From contig JABHWQ010000361.1 of the NCBI GenBank assembly GCA_018657655.1, forward strand, positions 1 to 12,144: 12,144 bases of DNA. Direction: 5' to 3'. The translations under genes and the position numbers were made by a program. Position 1 is the stretch's first letter; each line of letters opens with the position of its first letter. Source of the stretch: Chloroflexota bacterium (GTDB taxonomy: Bacteria > Chloroflexota > Dehalococcoidia > SZUA-161 > SpSt-899). Under the pieces are notes generated by a model that searched no databases, was not told the origin of the DNA, and saw nothing but the letters and a program-made list of their open reading frames with translations. Below are positions 6,707-12,068 of this stretch, piece after piece.

Positions 6707-7183
6707 ATGGATGAATTGCTAATCAAAAACGCATTCACGTCAACAAAAGAAGAACACATAGCTATCCGCGAGGATGAAAATATCGCGAGCATATCCAGTT
6801 CCACCAACAACCAATCATTCAAGTTTGCAAACAGCGCATACAAAGTCTCGTTTAATACTGGCCTCAGCATGGAATTTATACAAAGCCCAAGATTCACAGT
6901 TGGCAATGCTATCTACAACATCTATGAGGATACCGAATGGCTGGGCAACATAAACAGAAAATCGCTTAAATCGGAATATGAAGTAGAAATAGATGGAACT
7001 AGATATTCTATCGGGATGGGTTGGGTTATGAAGAAAAACGTTGAGTATACCAATTACTTGGGGAACGAGATCGCAATCGAAAAAGGATTAGCTGTTTGGA
7101 AAATGCGTAGCGAAACCGAGATACAACCGGTCGATACGTCAGTCGCGTTGTTTATCAGAGCGATGTCTGAACTAAAACAATAG
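6707..7183 (+). CDS. Unassigned 158-residue protein, scramblase/LURP-like look
   Basis: A 158-residue soluble protein without signal peptide or clear membrane span. The ATG at 6707 has an AGGAGA site at suitable distance. The second half reads as successive short beta strands with a repeated pattern: IYNIYEDTEWLGNIN, then YEVEIDGTRYSIGMGW, then NEIAIEKGLAVWKM. This alternation of strand, charged turn and aromatic residue resembles the tubby/LURP-one/phospholipid-scramblase fold, whose members typically read 'Y.I.D..G..lg.i....'. The resemblance is by eye only. It ends one base before the stop of the converging minus-strand gene (7184), with no terminator hairpin between them. The 130 bases before it (6601-6706) contain no clear promoter. 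Confidence 0.72.
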   Translation: MDELLIKNAFTSTKEEHIAIREDENIASISSSTNNQSFKFANSAYKVSFNTGLSMEFIQSPRFTVGNAIYNIYEDTEWLGNINRKSLKSEYEVEIDGTRYSIGMGWVMKKNVEYTNYLGNEIAIEKGLAVWKMRSETEIQPVDTSVALFIRAMSELKQ

Positions 7184-7471
7184 TCATCGTAGTATATTGT
7201 CTTCCCCATCTCGCCAACCCTCACGATATGCCTTATAGAACACTCTCGCCATATTTTCGAGATGCCCTATCCCCAGACTGGACCCTTGGCATGACGCCTC
7301 TGTAATCGCATTGGTGCAGTATCTGTGAGTGGCTTTGCGAGCCTCACAATCAACCTGGTTACCATTAATCCCAATACCCATATCATTAAAGAGCGAATCC
7401 AGCATCAGCGCTGAGGCAGCCTCTCCCGGCCTCCAACTGACAGGGTATTTCCTCGCAAGTGTGCGAACCAT
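7184..7471 (-). CDS. Hypothetical 95-residue protein
   Basis: No family recognised. Translation support is good: GGGAGGT lies immediately before the ATG at 7471, although the spacing is short (3 bases). The 95 residues have no signal peptide. A hydrophobic patch (AASALMLDSLFNDMGIGI) lies in the first half, there are three Cys residues, and a charged aromatic end reads ARVFYKAYREGWRDGEDN. It is the last of a run of small minus-strand genes (8026-7184) of phage- or plasmid-like size and meets the plus-strand gene at 7183 tail to tail with no gap. Confidence 0.6.
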   Translation of the reverse strand: MVRTLARKYPVSWRPGEAASALMLDSLFNDMGIGINGNQVDCEARKATHRYCTNAITEASCQGSSLGIGHLENMARVFYKAYREGWRDGEDNILR

Positions 7472-7583
7472 CGTACCTCCCTGCTATGCCGCACTTCTCA
7501 GATTACGTCCCTCTCAAAATCTCACGGCAATGCTTCTGTTTTGGGATGCTGAAAGATTTCGTCAATCTTTCATGGCAATAGCT

Positions 7584-7796
7584 TTACCCAGGCTTCGGAT
7601 TATCTGAATCGCTTTGCTTCATCTGGGAAGCAAGTTCTTGGAGTTCCCTCAGGAAGTCATTGGTCTCTTCATCAGAAGAATACTCCGCCAAATCCTGGCC
7701 TCCCGCCAATCCCTTGGCAGTCGAACCAACACTACTGGAAGGCAACTCCCGTTGCTTCCAGTTCCTCGATTTCGTTAACCAATCACGTACACCCAT
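7584..7796 (-). CDS. Hypothetical 70-residue polar protein
   Basis: No family recognised. It starts MGVRDWLTKSRNWKQRELPS, passes through a Gly/Ser-rich linker and ends in an acidic helix (DEETNDFLRELQELASQMKQ) with a polar tail. The helix has a leucine spacing suited to protein contact. No strong ribosome site precedes the ATG at 7796, so the start is uncertain. It lies 20 bases after the frame ending at 7817 on the same strand. The 112 bases between it and the gene starting at 7471 contain only the ribosome site of the latter. Confidence 0.5.
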   Translation of the reverse strand: MGVRDWLTKSRNWKQRELPSSSVGSTAKGLAGGQDLAEYSSDEETNDFLRELQELASQMKQSDSDNPKPG

Positions 7797-7816
7797 TTAT
7801 TTCTTGGGACGGAATG

Positions 7817-8026
7817 TTACTGCAGTTTGTTCCATTCGGTTCTGAGTGGAGCATTAGACCTCAGGGAAACACAATATCCGTCTGAACTTACTTGCCGCAT
7901 GGCTCTGCACTCCGGTACGGTCTTGCACTCGCATCTCTGGGTCACAGTTCCGTGTGAAGAAACAAGCACCGTTTTCCATCTGTGGCGATGCATTCCGACC
8001 GATCTCTCTTCCTGCTGAGATATCAT
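7817..8026 (-). CDS. Possible small Cys/His protein of about 69 residues
   Basis: The frame from ATG 8026 reads through HRHRWKTVLVSSHGTVTQRC, then CECKTVPECR and ends at TAA 7817. An H-x-H followed by a beta hairpin and closely spaced Cys residues recalls small zinc-binding proteins common on phages. The open frame extends upstream to about 8122 using GTG, and a second start (ATG, HRHRW) lies inside. No good ribosome site is present. An overlapping frame on the same strand (7854-8258) is also open, so the coding frame here is uncertain. Confidence 0.35.
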   Translation of the reverse strand: MISQQEERSVGMHRHRWKTVLVSSHGTVTQRCECKTVPECRAMRQVSSDGYCVSLRSNAPLRTEWNKLQ

Positions 8027-8261
8027 AATACGACCCCGCAAAATAGTATTCAGTTTTATTAGTTGACGAAACACCACACAGTTTTGTTCCATTGATTGGG
8101 TAAGGAGTAATATTCTGAACACAAAGAGCAGTATTCACCATATGGATCGAGGTGAAAAAAGAGGAAGAAGCACCTATAGATATGCAGGAGTAGTTACAGC
8201 ATGACGAATCGATGGTAAAGTTGAAAATAGGGGGATACCAAAGCAAGGCCGTTATCACCCA
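8027..8261. other. Stretch without a supported gene
   Basis: Only overlapping, poorly started frames cross this stretch on the minus strand. I see no RNA gene, repeat or promoter that can be defended. It may carry the leader of the small minus-strand genes to its left. Confidence 0.4.
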
Positions 8262-8262
8262 A

Positions 8263-8290
8263 CAAAAAAGCGCTCACTTGTGGAGCGCTT
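8263..8290 (-). terminator. Intrinsic terminator, minus strand
   Basis: Read on the minus strand, AAGCGCTC (8290-8283) pairs with GAGCGCTT (8275-8268) around a seven-base loop and runs into a T-run of six (8269-8264). It lies about 175 bases after the excisionase-type gene at 8464-8661 and would end its transcript. Between them, 8291-8463 holds only a weak 36-codon frame (8460-8350) without a ribosome site. Confidence 0.78.
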
Positions 8291-8463
8291 CTAATCCAAG
8301 AAGAAATGATAACAAAAAATACCAGGATATTGCTTCGTATTGTCTATACTATTCCATACAAACCAGAGTTATCCAATGCCTCATTATTGTTCGAACCAAT
8401 ACAGCTCAAGCTGAAACAAGTCTTGTTTTTACAGGCAAGGTGAGCAGAACTTTTTGTCATAAA

Positions 8464-8661
8464 TTACGGTGACATTTCCACCGATGCCAGTCTTCTATAC
8501 CGTTGGACAAAAGCCATGAGATCGCTTTCCTGAATGCGAGTGAACTTCCTGCCCCTTCTAATCACAGGTAGTTCACCTTCCCTCATGAGCCGGTACACAG
8601 TAGCTTCGCTGACTTTGAGGTTCCGAGCAACGTCGTCTATGGTCAATAACTTATCTTCCAT
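8464..8661 (-). CDS. Excisionase-family helix-turn-helix DNA-binding protein
   Basis: A 65-residue protein of the HTH_17/excisionase type. LLTIDDVARNLKVSEATVYR (residues 5-24) is the helix-turn-helix; LMREGELPVIRRGRKFTRIQ forms the basic wing, followed by ESDLMAFVQRY. I chose ATG 8661 rather than the upstream in-frame start at 8685 because GGAGGA lies at ideal distance before it. Such proteins serve as recombination directionality factors for integrative elements or as small regulators. No integrase is present in the window. A promoter with an inverted repeat in its spacer lies directly upstream (8686-8714), which suggests autoregulation. It differs clearly in sequence from the helix-turn-helix protein at 2085. 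Confidence 0.85.
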   Translation of the reverse strand: MEDKLLTIDDVARNLKVSEATVYRLMREGELPVIRRGRKFTRIQESDLMAFVQRYRRLASVEMSP

Positions 8662-8685
8662 GATCTTCCTCCAGTCCCAATACAA

Positions 8686-8714
8686 CTATTACAATAGCTT
8701 GCTATAACCGTCAA
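8686..8714 (-). promoter_or_regulatory. Promoter and operator of the excisionase-type gene
   Basis: On the minus strand TTGACG (8714-8709) and TAATAG (8691-8686) are 17 bases apart; the -10 is weak. The inverted repeat ATAGC-AA-GCTAT (8705-8694) lies wholly inside the spacer, where a bound repressor would block polymerase. Confidence 0.5.
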
Positions 8715-8890
8715 TAGTACTAACGTCCATAATGGTATAGGAAAAACTTCGGGCATACGTAATCGGAGGGAGTAGTTCGAAGCTAAATTGATTATGTGCC
8801 AATAAAGAACGATGAAAATAGAGTGAAAATATGAATAGAAACATCCGCTAGAATAATGGTAGCGACAGGATTTGTAGGTCGTTTGCAGAA
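8715..8890. other. Stretch without a supported gene
   Basis: Nothing is assignable here. Short frames on the minus strand lack starts with ribosome sites and look like chance. The stretch separates the excisionase promoter from the interlocked repeats at 8891. Confidence 0.4.
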
Positions 8891-8932
8891 TGTTTGAAAT
8901 CAAGTAGTGCATACAGCTTCAAACAATGCACT
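8891..8932. repeat. Two interlocked inverted repeats
   Basis: TGTTTGAA (8891-8898) is complementary to TTCAAACA (8918-8925). AGTGCAT (8906-8912) is complementary to ATGCACT (8926-8932). The arms alternate A-B-A'-B', so the two hairpins are interlocked rather than nested. As RNA the zero-base connection between A' and B' makes a classical pseudoknot strained, so alternative hairpins or protein-binding sites are as likely. Confidence 0.5.
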
Positions 8933-8965
8933 CGGAGAAACCGATGGTTTATAAGATGTTCAAAA

Positions 8966-9005
8966 AGACAAAAAAGCCCACCCCATATTTCTACCGAGGT
9001 GGGCT
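8966..9005 (-). terminator. Intrinsic terminator downstream of the tRNA fragment
   Basis: On the minus strand AGCCCACC (9005-8998) pairs perfectly with GGTGGGCT (8982-8975), followed by T-rich sequence (TTTTTTGTCTTTTTG). It lies 16 bases past the CCA end of the tRNA fragment. It is where a tRNA-gene terminator would lie and would also end the small minus-strand frames at 9014-9622. Confidence 0.85.
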
Positions 9006-9013
9006 CGTTAGCT

Positions 9014-9148
9014 TTAAAAGTTGGTAGCGGCGGATGGACTTGAACCATCGACCTTGGGATTATGAGGCCCACCATTAGCTACGATTTGCTTAACTTTTTG
9101 CCCTTGCTTAGCTTTGGACCTTTCGGTAATTTGCTTAACTCTTTTCAT
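9014..9148 (-). CDS. 44-residue basic frame reading through the tRNA fragment
   Basis: ATG at 9148, preceded by AAGGGGG at good distance, opens a 44-codon frame ending at TAA 9016-9014. The first half is strongly basic (MKRVKQITERSKAKQGQKVK). The second half (from about GGPHNPK, ending SAATNF) is simply the tRNA 3' half translated. Its start overlaps the end of the preceding frame in ATGAAAAGAGTTAA fashion, as coupled genes do. A protein tail encoded by an attachment site is common for genes at the edge of tRNA-integrated elements. It may be a true small protein or the tail of an eroded recombinase-region gene. Confidence 0.4.
   Translation of the reverse strand: MKRVKQITERSKAKQGQKVKQIVANGGPHNPKVDGSSPSAATNF
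9022..9066 (-). tRNA. 3' half of a tRNA-Met (CAT) gene, probable attachment site
   Basis: Read on the minus strand from 9066: CTCATAA (anticodon loop with CAT), the 3' anticodon-stem strand TCCCA, a variable loop AGGTC, a perfect T-arm GATGG-TTCAAGT-CCATC, acceptor strand CGCCGCT, then A and an encoded CCA. The matching 5' acceptor strand (AGCGGCG) and a proper D-arm are absent. Only GTAGCTAATGG (about 9082-9072) faintly resembles a D-arm. This is therefore not a functional tRNA. Tyrosine and some serine recombinases use the 3' half of tRNA genes as attB, leaving this partial copy at the end distal to the rebuilt tRNA. Because the terminator lies on the CCA side, the element should extend to the right. 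Confidence 0.75.
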
Positions 9149-9269
9149 CTTCTACCCCCTTCTTTCTTTTAGGTTTTCTCTTCCTTTTATAGTCCAAACT
9201 CAAGACAACCCAATCATGCCCTAGCTTTCTGTCCTCAATCTCGCCTATTTCGTCAGGTGATATCCATTG
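9135..9269 (-). pseudogene. Open frame without a start codon, C-terminal remnant
   Basis: Between a TGA just upstream of 9269 and TAA 9137-9135 the frame reads WISPDEIGEIEDRKLGHDW, then VVLSLDYKRKRKPKRKKG and an acidic end. It looks protein-like, with a strand-like hydrophobic core and a very basic tail, yet no ATG, GTG or well-placed TTG begins it; only ATT at 9239 or TTG at 9203 are available. It overlaps the 3' end of the regulator gene (9245) and the 5' end of the 44-codon frame. It may be a remnant left by deletion, or be reached by frameshifting. Confidence 0.35.
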
Positions 9270-9622
9270 TCAGTAAGAGCTTTTCTAACATATTGAAGTT
9301 GGCCCTCAGTAGCATTATTTCGATTTGCGAAACTTAGAGCATCCTCCAAGACATCTCGAAGGGCACCCTTGTCATGTTTTGGAGGAAGGTTAAATTCTCT
9401 ACTTGCCCCATCTTCAAATTCTAACGAGAAAACTCCATTCGTTATCTTGGGAGTCATACGGTTGGTTGCATATCTCTGACGTTTCTTCCCAGTTTGCGTG
9501 GCAATACTAGCCGTATCCTTGATACCAAACACCCGTCTTAGGACGTCATCTGGAGTTTCCCCGAATACTCCTCGTTCGGCAATCTTATCCCATACTTCAT
9601 CAGAAATACGAATTGTTCTCAT
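9245..9622 (-). CDS. Ribbon-helix-helix DNA-binding protein with SeqA-like N-terminus
   Basis: A 125-residue protein. Start chosen at ATG 9622, which has AAGGAGGGAG directly before it; an earlier in-frame start at 9691 lies inside the promoter. Residues 1-33 (MRTIRISDEVWDKIAERGVF, then GETPDDVLRRVFGI) match in spacing and key residues the N-terminal ribbon-helix-helix of SeqA, which reads ID-D-LY..I.......GESASDILRRML. The middle (34-60) is a basic linker, and the C-terminal part (about 62-125) has a strand pair and a long helix (GQLQYVRKALTDNGYHL) that I do not recognise. It is thus not SeqA itself but an RHH regulator of the type common near restriction or plasmid genes. Its promoter contains an inverted-repeat operator, suggesting autoregulation. 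It heads the minus-strand frames ending at 9014. Confidence 0.8.
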   Translation of the reverse strand: MRTIRISDEVWDKIAERGVFGETPDDVLRRVFGIKDTASIATQTGKKRQRYATNRMTPKITNGVFSLEFEDGASREFNLPPKHDKGALRDVLEDALSFANRNNATEGQLQYVRKALTDNGYHLTK

Positions 9623-9635
9623 ATCTCCCTCCTTC

Positions 9636-9648
9636 AGGTGATATACCT
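9636..9648. promoter_or_regulatory. Second operator-like repeat in the regulator leader
   Basis: AGGT-GATAT-ACCT is an inverted repeat. It shares AGGTGATAT with the promoter operator (GGTGATAT at 9675-9682), and the same nine bases recur once in the gene's 3' end (9255-9263). It lies between the -10 box and the ribosome site. Confidence 0.45.
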
Positions 9649-9662
9649 TAGGAACAATGGTA

Positions 9663-9691
9663 ATACTATCACAAGGTGATATTACTGTCAA
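9663..9691 (-). promoter_or_regulatory. Promoter with embedded operator for the RHH regulator
   Basis: On the minus strand TTGACA (9691-9686, perfect -35) and TAGTAT (9668-9663) are exactly 17 bases apart. The inverted repeat TATCAC-AAG-GTGATA (9667-9681) covers the spacer and touches the -10 box. A dimer of the RHH protein is the likely ligand (inference). Confidence 0.65.
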
Positions 9692-9950
9692 GAGGTGAGT
9701 GCCACGTATCCAGACAACTCAGAACATGCCGTAATTCGCATCGAAAGCCTCTGTGTAGCTTCGGACTGAAAACGAAAAGGATGTGGCCTGTGTGGTGGTC
9801 TAGTTGACGACACAAGAGGATGGATTGACTGTCAGAAGAGGACTGTCATATAAAGTAGGAATCGGTCGGGGGTACCCCTTTAATTATGCTATTAGTCCCT
9901 GTATTTGGTTTCGATATTTTGACTTGGTATCATCTTCAATGCAACATTCC
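9692..9950. other. Gene-free stretch with possible promoter and short direct repeat
   Basis: No coding frame is supportable. On the plus strand TTGACT (9825-9830) and TATAAA (9849-9854) stand 18 bases apart, a plausible promoter. GACTGTCA occurs twice, 14 bases apart (9827-9834 and 9841-9848), the second copy abutting the -10 box. GGGGTACCCC (9869-9878) is a 10-base palindrome. Confidence 0.4.
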
Positions 9951-9979
9951 TTGACTCGCAAATAACGTGGGTGTAGTAT
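9951..9979 (+). promoter_or_regulatory. Probable promoter of the NucS-like gene
   Basis: TTGACT (9951-9956) and TAGTAT (9974-9979) are separated by 17 bases, the same architecture and -10 box as the regulator promoter at 9663-9691. The leader would be about 55 bases. Confidence 0.5.
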
Positions 9980-10041
9980 AAGTACACTCTAAAAAGCTGT
10001 TGTTTTACGCTATCACATGTGTTGGAAAAGGAGAGTAATAT

Positions 10042-11043
10042 ATGGCAACAGAAATCAAGACGTGGCAAATAATTGAAGGGAAACCTCAAGCTATTGAAAC
10101 AAAACCAGCAAGTGAAGGAAAAAAAGAGCCTTACGATGTAGAACCGTGGTTTGCGGACAATCCATCTCTTATCGGAGATGACATTCTAATTATTGGGAGG
10201 CAAGTACCATCAAAATCTGGACCAATTGATTTGCTTGCCATCGATAAGGCGGGGAATTTAGTTGTTATCGAACTCAAAAGAGACAAATTACCACGGGAAG
10301 CATTAGCTCAAGCTGTAGACTATGCGTCTGATGTAGCAGACTGGGGTGTTGAAAAAGCAAGTGATATTTGTGCTCAATATACTGGAAGAAGCCTAGAAGA
10401 ATTGTTTAGTGATACATTCCCAGAAATCGATATTGAGAATTTAAATATAAATAGCACCCAACGAATCGTTTTGATTGGCTTTGCTATCGAATCCTCACTT
10501 GAACGAATGATTGCATGGCTGTCGGATAGTTACAATGTGAATATCAATGCCATAGTCCTGAGTTATATTAAGACCTCTAGCGGTGATGAGCTATTAACAA
10601 AAACGACCATTATTTCAGAAGAACTGGAAAAAGAACGAGTTAAGAAGAAGAAGAAATTTGAAATACCAATGTCCGATGAACCTGGTAACTATGACCAAGT
10701 ACAACTAGAGCAATTATTAATTGAATATCTTTCAAGGACCCAGGTTACAAATCAAAGAATAAGGAACATCTTTATACCAGCCTGTTTGAATAGAAAGGTA
10801 CTAACAAGAGAACAATTGAAACAGGAATTTGTTGAATACGATTCAACTATTGATGCTTCCAAAGTTGGATACTATGTAACTATGATTTCATCACAACTTG
10901 GTATGAAGAAGAATGATTTCTTACGACAGATAATTGGTTATGAGTACCCCAACTACCCTTGGGAAAAGGATAACTATAAAGCAAAGGAAGAGTATAAAGA
11001 GATAATTCAAGGTGTTCTAGAACAAATGAAAGATGCACCTTGA
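10042..11043 (+). CDS. PD-(D/E)XK nuclease-fold protein, NucS/DUF91-like
   Basis: A 333-residue protein. ATG 10042 follows AGGAGA. Residues about 32-110 carry the NucS-type catalytic core: VEPWFADNPSLIGDDILIIG with Glu34, GPIDLLAID with Asp63, VVIELKR with Glu77 and Lys79 (the ExK pair), and ALAQAVDYA with Gln90. All positions expected of an active PD-(D/E)XK nuclease are present. Residues 140-180 complete the fold. A basic linker (VKKKKKFE, about 200-207) joins a C-terminal helical domain (215-333) resembling a winged-helix or SAM-like DNA-binding module. True NucS has a different N-terminal domain, so this is a relative rather than the mismatch-repair enzyme. GC is low (33-42% in sampled lines). 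It stands alone with its own promoter and may serve defence or element maintenance. Confidence 0.8.
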   Translation: MATEIKTWQIIEGKPQAIETKPASEGKKEPYDVEPWFADNPSLIGDDILIIGRQVPSKSGPIDLLAIDKAGNLVVIELKRDKLPREALAQAVDYASDVADWGVEKASDICAQYTGRSLEELFSDTFPEIDIENLNINSTQRIVLIGFAIESSLERMIAWLSDSYNVNINAIVLSYIKTSSGDELLTKTTIISEELEKERVKKKKKFEIPMSDEPGNYDQVQLEQLLIEYLSRTQVTNQRIRNIFIPACLNRKVLTREQLKQEFVEYDSTIDASKVGYYVTMISSQLGMKKNDFLRQIIGYEYPNYPWEKDNYKAKEEYKEIIQGVLEQMKDAP

Positions 11044-11115
11044 TTCCCTTATCATGAATTACTTTCATGTGTTGGACGGAATGTATTACTTGAAATCAGA
11101 TAGTTGGAGACAGCG

Positions 11116-11478
11116 GTGAGTAAGATACTACTCGTTATTCTCGGACTGTTTGTGGCATCAATATGTCTAGTATCTTGCGATACTGACGATGAATCTCCTC
11201 GTAATATACCTCGTCCCTTACAAACTGTGTCTCAGCCATACTATTCAAAAGATGAAGCTATAGCTTTAGTAATGGAGCATATAGGAGAGCAGATTTCCGA
11301 AGGGCTTTCTTATAGATGTCAAAATAATAGCGTCACGAATTTAAAAAATGTCACTGCATCCTATGACTCAGCGACAAGTGCATGGAATGTATCTGGAATT
11401 GGTGTGACAAAGTTCCCACTTATTGAATGTAAATTGAAGTGGCGTCTATATGAGAAAAGTGGGCTTATTAAGCCATAG
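11116..11478 (+). CDS. Small lipoprotein, PepSY-like C-terminal part
   Basis: A 120-residue lipoprotein. I chose GTG 11116 because GGAGA (11106-11110) lies five bases before it; a TTG at 11104 is also in frame but overlaps that ribosome site. Residues 4-20 are the hydrophobic signal, ending in LVSC with Cys21 as the lipid anchor. After a polar linker (DTDDESPRNIPRP) the mature part reads SKDEAIALVMEHI, then VTASYDSATSAWNVSG and WRLYEKSGLI. This helix-strand-strand pattern with W.V and W.lyE resembles PepSY-type or membrane-stabilising domains. Two further Cys residues (RCQNN and ECK) could form a disulfide. No role can be assigned. It lies 11 bases before the next gene and could be cotranscribed with it. 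Confidence 0.72.
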   Translation: MSKILLVILGLFVASICLVSCDTDDESPRNIPRPLQTVSQPYYSKDEAIALVMEHIGEQISEGLSYRCQNNSVTNLKNVTASYDSATSAWNVSGIGVTKFPLIECKLKWRLYEKSGLIKP

Positions 11479-11489
11479 TTTGGAACCAA

Positions 11490-12068
11490 ATGATGAAAGT
11501 GCTTGACCCACTGCGTTTAGCCCAAAACTTTGATAAGCATACTCAGAACCTTCCGTCAGCTCATCTAGTCGCCAGTGAATATCGTTCTGCTTTTGAGTCT
11601 TGGTTTCGAGTGGAGATGGCTCAGTCGATATTGCAGGACGGTACTGCAAAACCGACACAGCTTATTTTCAACTTTGGCTATCCAAATATGCCTTCGAAGA
11701 AGAGCGATATATGCTTTGATGAAGAAATTGTATTCGAGTTGAAGTGCTTTTGTTACAATGCCGATTCAAACAAGAAGCACAAATTTCCCGAGCAGGTTGG
11801 TTTACTTGAATCGCATGTTGATTCCAACTCAATTAGGCAGGGGATTTGTTTCATTACTCTTCAGGGGTACTCTACTCACCAGAGGAACGCCATGTTGGAG
11901 AAGTTCTTTGGACAGCGTCCTCACTGGAACTTGTTAAATCCTAGGGCTTTTATGTCGCAAACAACGTTTTATTATACTATAGCGGAGTATCATAAAACCG
12001 CCTTGTTTTTGGCAACTAAAAAGGGACCCACCTTCGGCCATTATAAGGGGGACCACCTAACAGGTTAA
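11490..12068 (+). CDS. PD-(D/E)XK-like protein, 3' end probably replaced by an IS21 end
   Basis: The frame encodes 192 residues. Glu37 in a helix (SEYRSAFESWF), Asp73 (SDICFD), Glu83 and Lys85 (VFELKC) and Gln102 (PEQVGLLESH) follow the order of a PD-(D/E)XK nuclease site; a restriction-endonuclease-like role is a fair guess. The final part from about residue 172 (LFLATKKGPTFGHYKGDHLTG) is encoded by DNA that looks like IS21-family terminal repeats (12004-12060), so the native protein was probably longer or different at its end. The start has only a weak GGAA site, and the second Met codon is equally possible. No close relative is recognised by name. Confidence 0.62.
   Translation: MMKVLDPLRLAQNFDKHTQNLPSAHLVASEYRSAFESWFRVEMAQSILQDGTAKPTQLIFNFGYPNMPSKKSDICFDEEIVFELKCFCYNADSNKKHKFPEQVGLLESHVDSNSIRQGICFITLQGYSTHQRNAMLEKFFGQRPHWNLLNPRAFMSQTTFYYTIAEYHKTALFLATKKGPTFGHYKGDHLTG

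Noticed and set aside
7854..8258. 134-codon minus-strand frame with many Cys residues
   Set aside because: GTG start without ribosome site, no domain pattern, and it overlaps another frame that reads more like a protein; coding status could not be supported.
8848..9075. 75-codon minus-strand frame across the terminator and tRNA fragment
   Set aside because: It runs through an intrinsic terminator and the tRNA half in another frame, with no ribosome site.
9010..9095. Complete tRNA-Met gene
   Set aside because: The 5' acceptor strand and D-arm are missing and the anticodon stem has a mismatch at its loop end; only the 3' half is intact.
9081..9140. Threefold TTGCTTA(A/G)CT repeat as a CRISPR-like or iteron array
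   Set aside because: Spacing is irregular, copies are short, and they coincide with repeated Val-Lys-Gln/Ala-Lys-Gln codons of the 44-residue frame.
10016..11076. CATGTGTTGGA repeated at 10016 and 11066 flanking the NucS-like gene
   Set aside because: Eleven bases in direct orientation is suggestive of a cassette boundary but too short without a second line of evidence.
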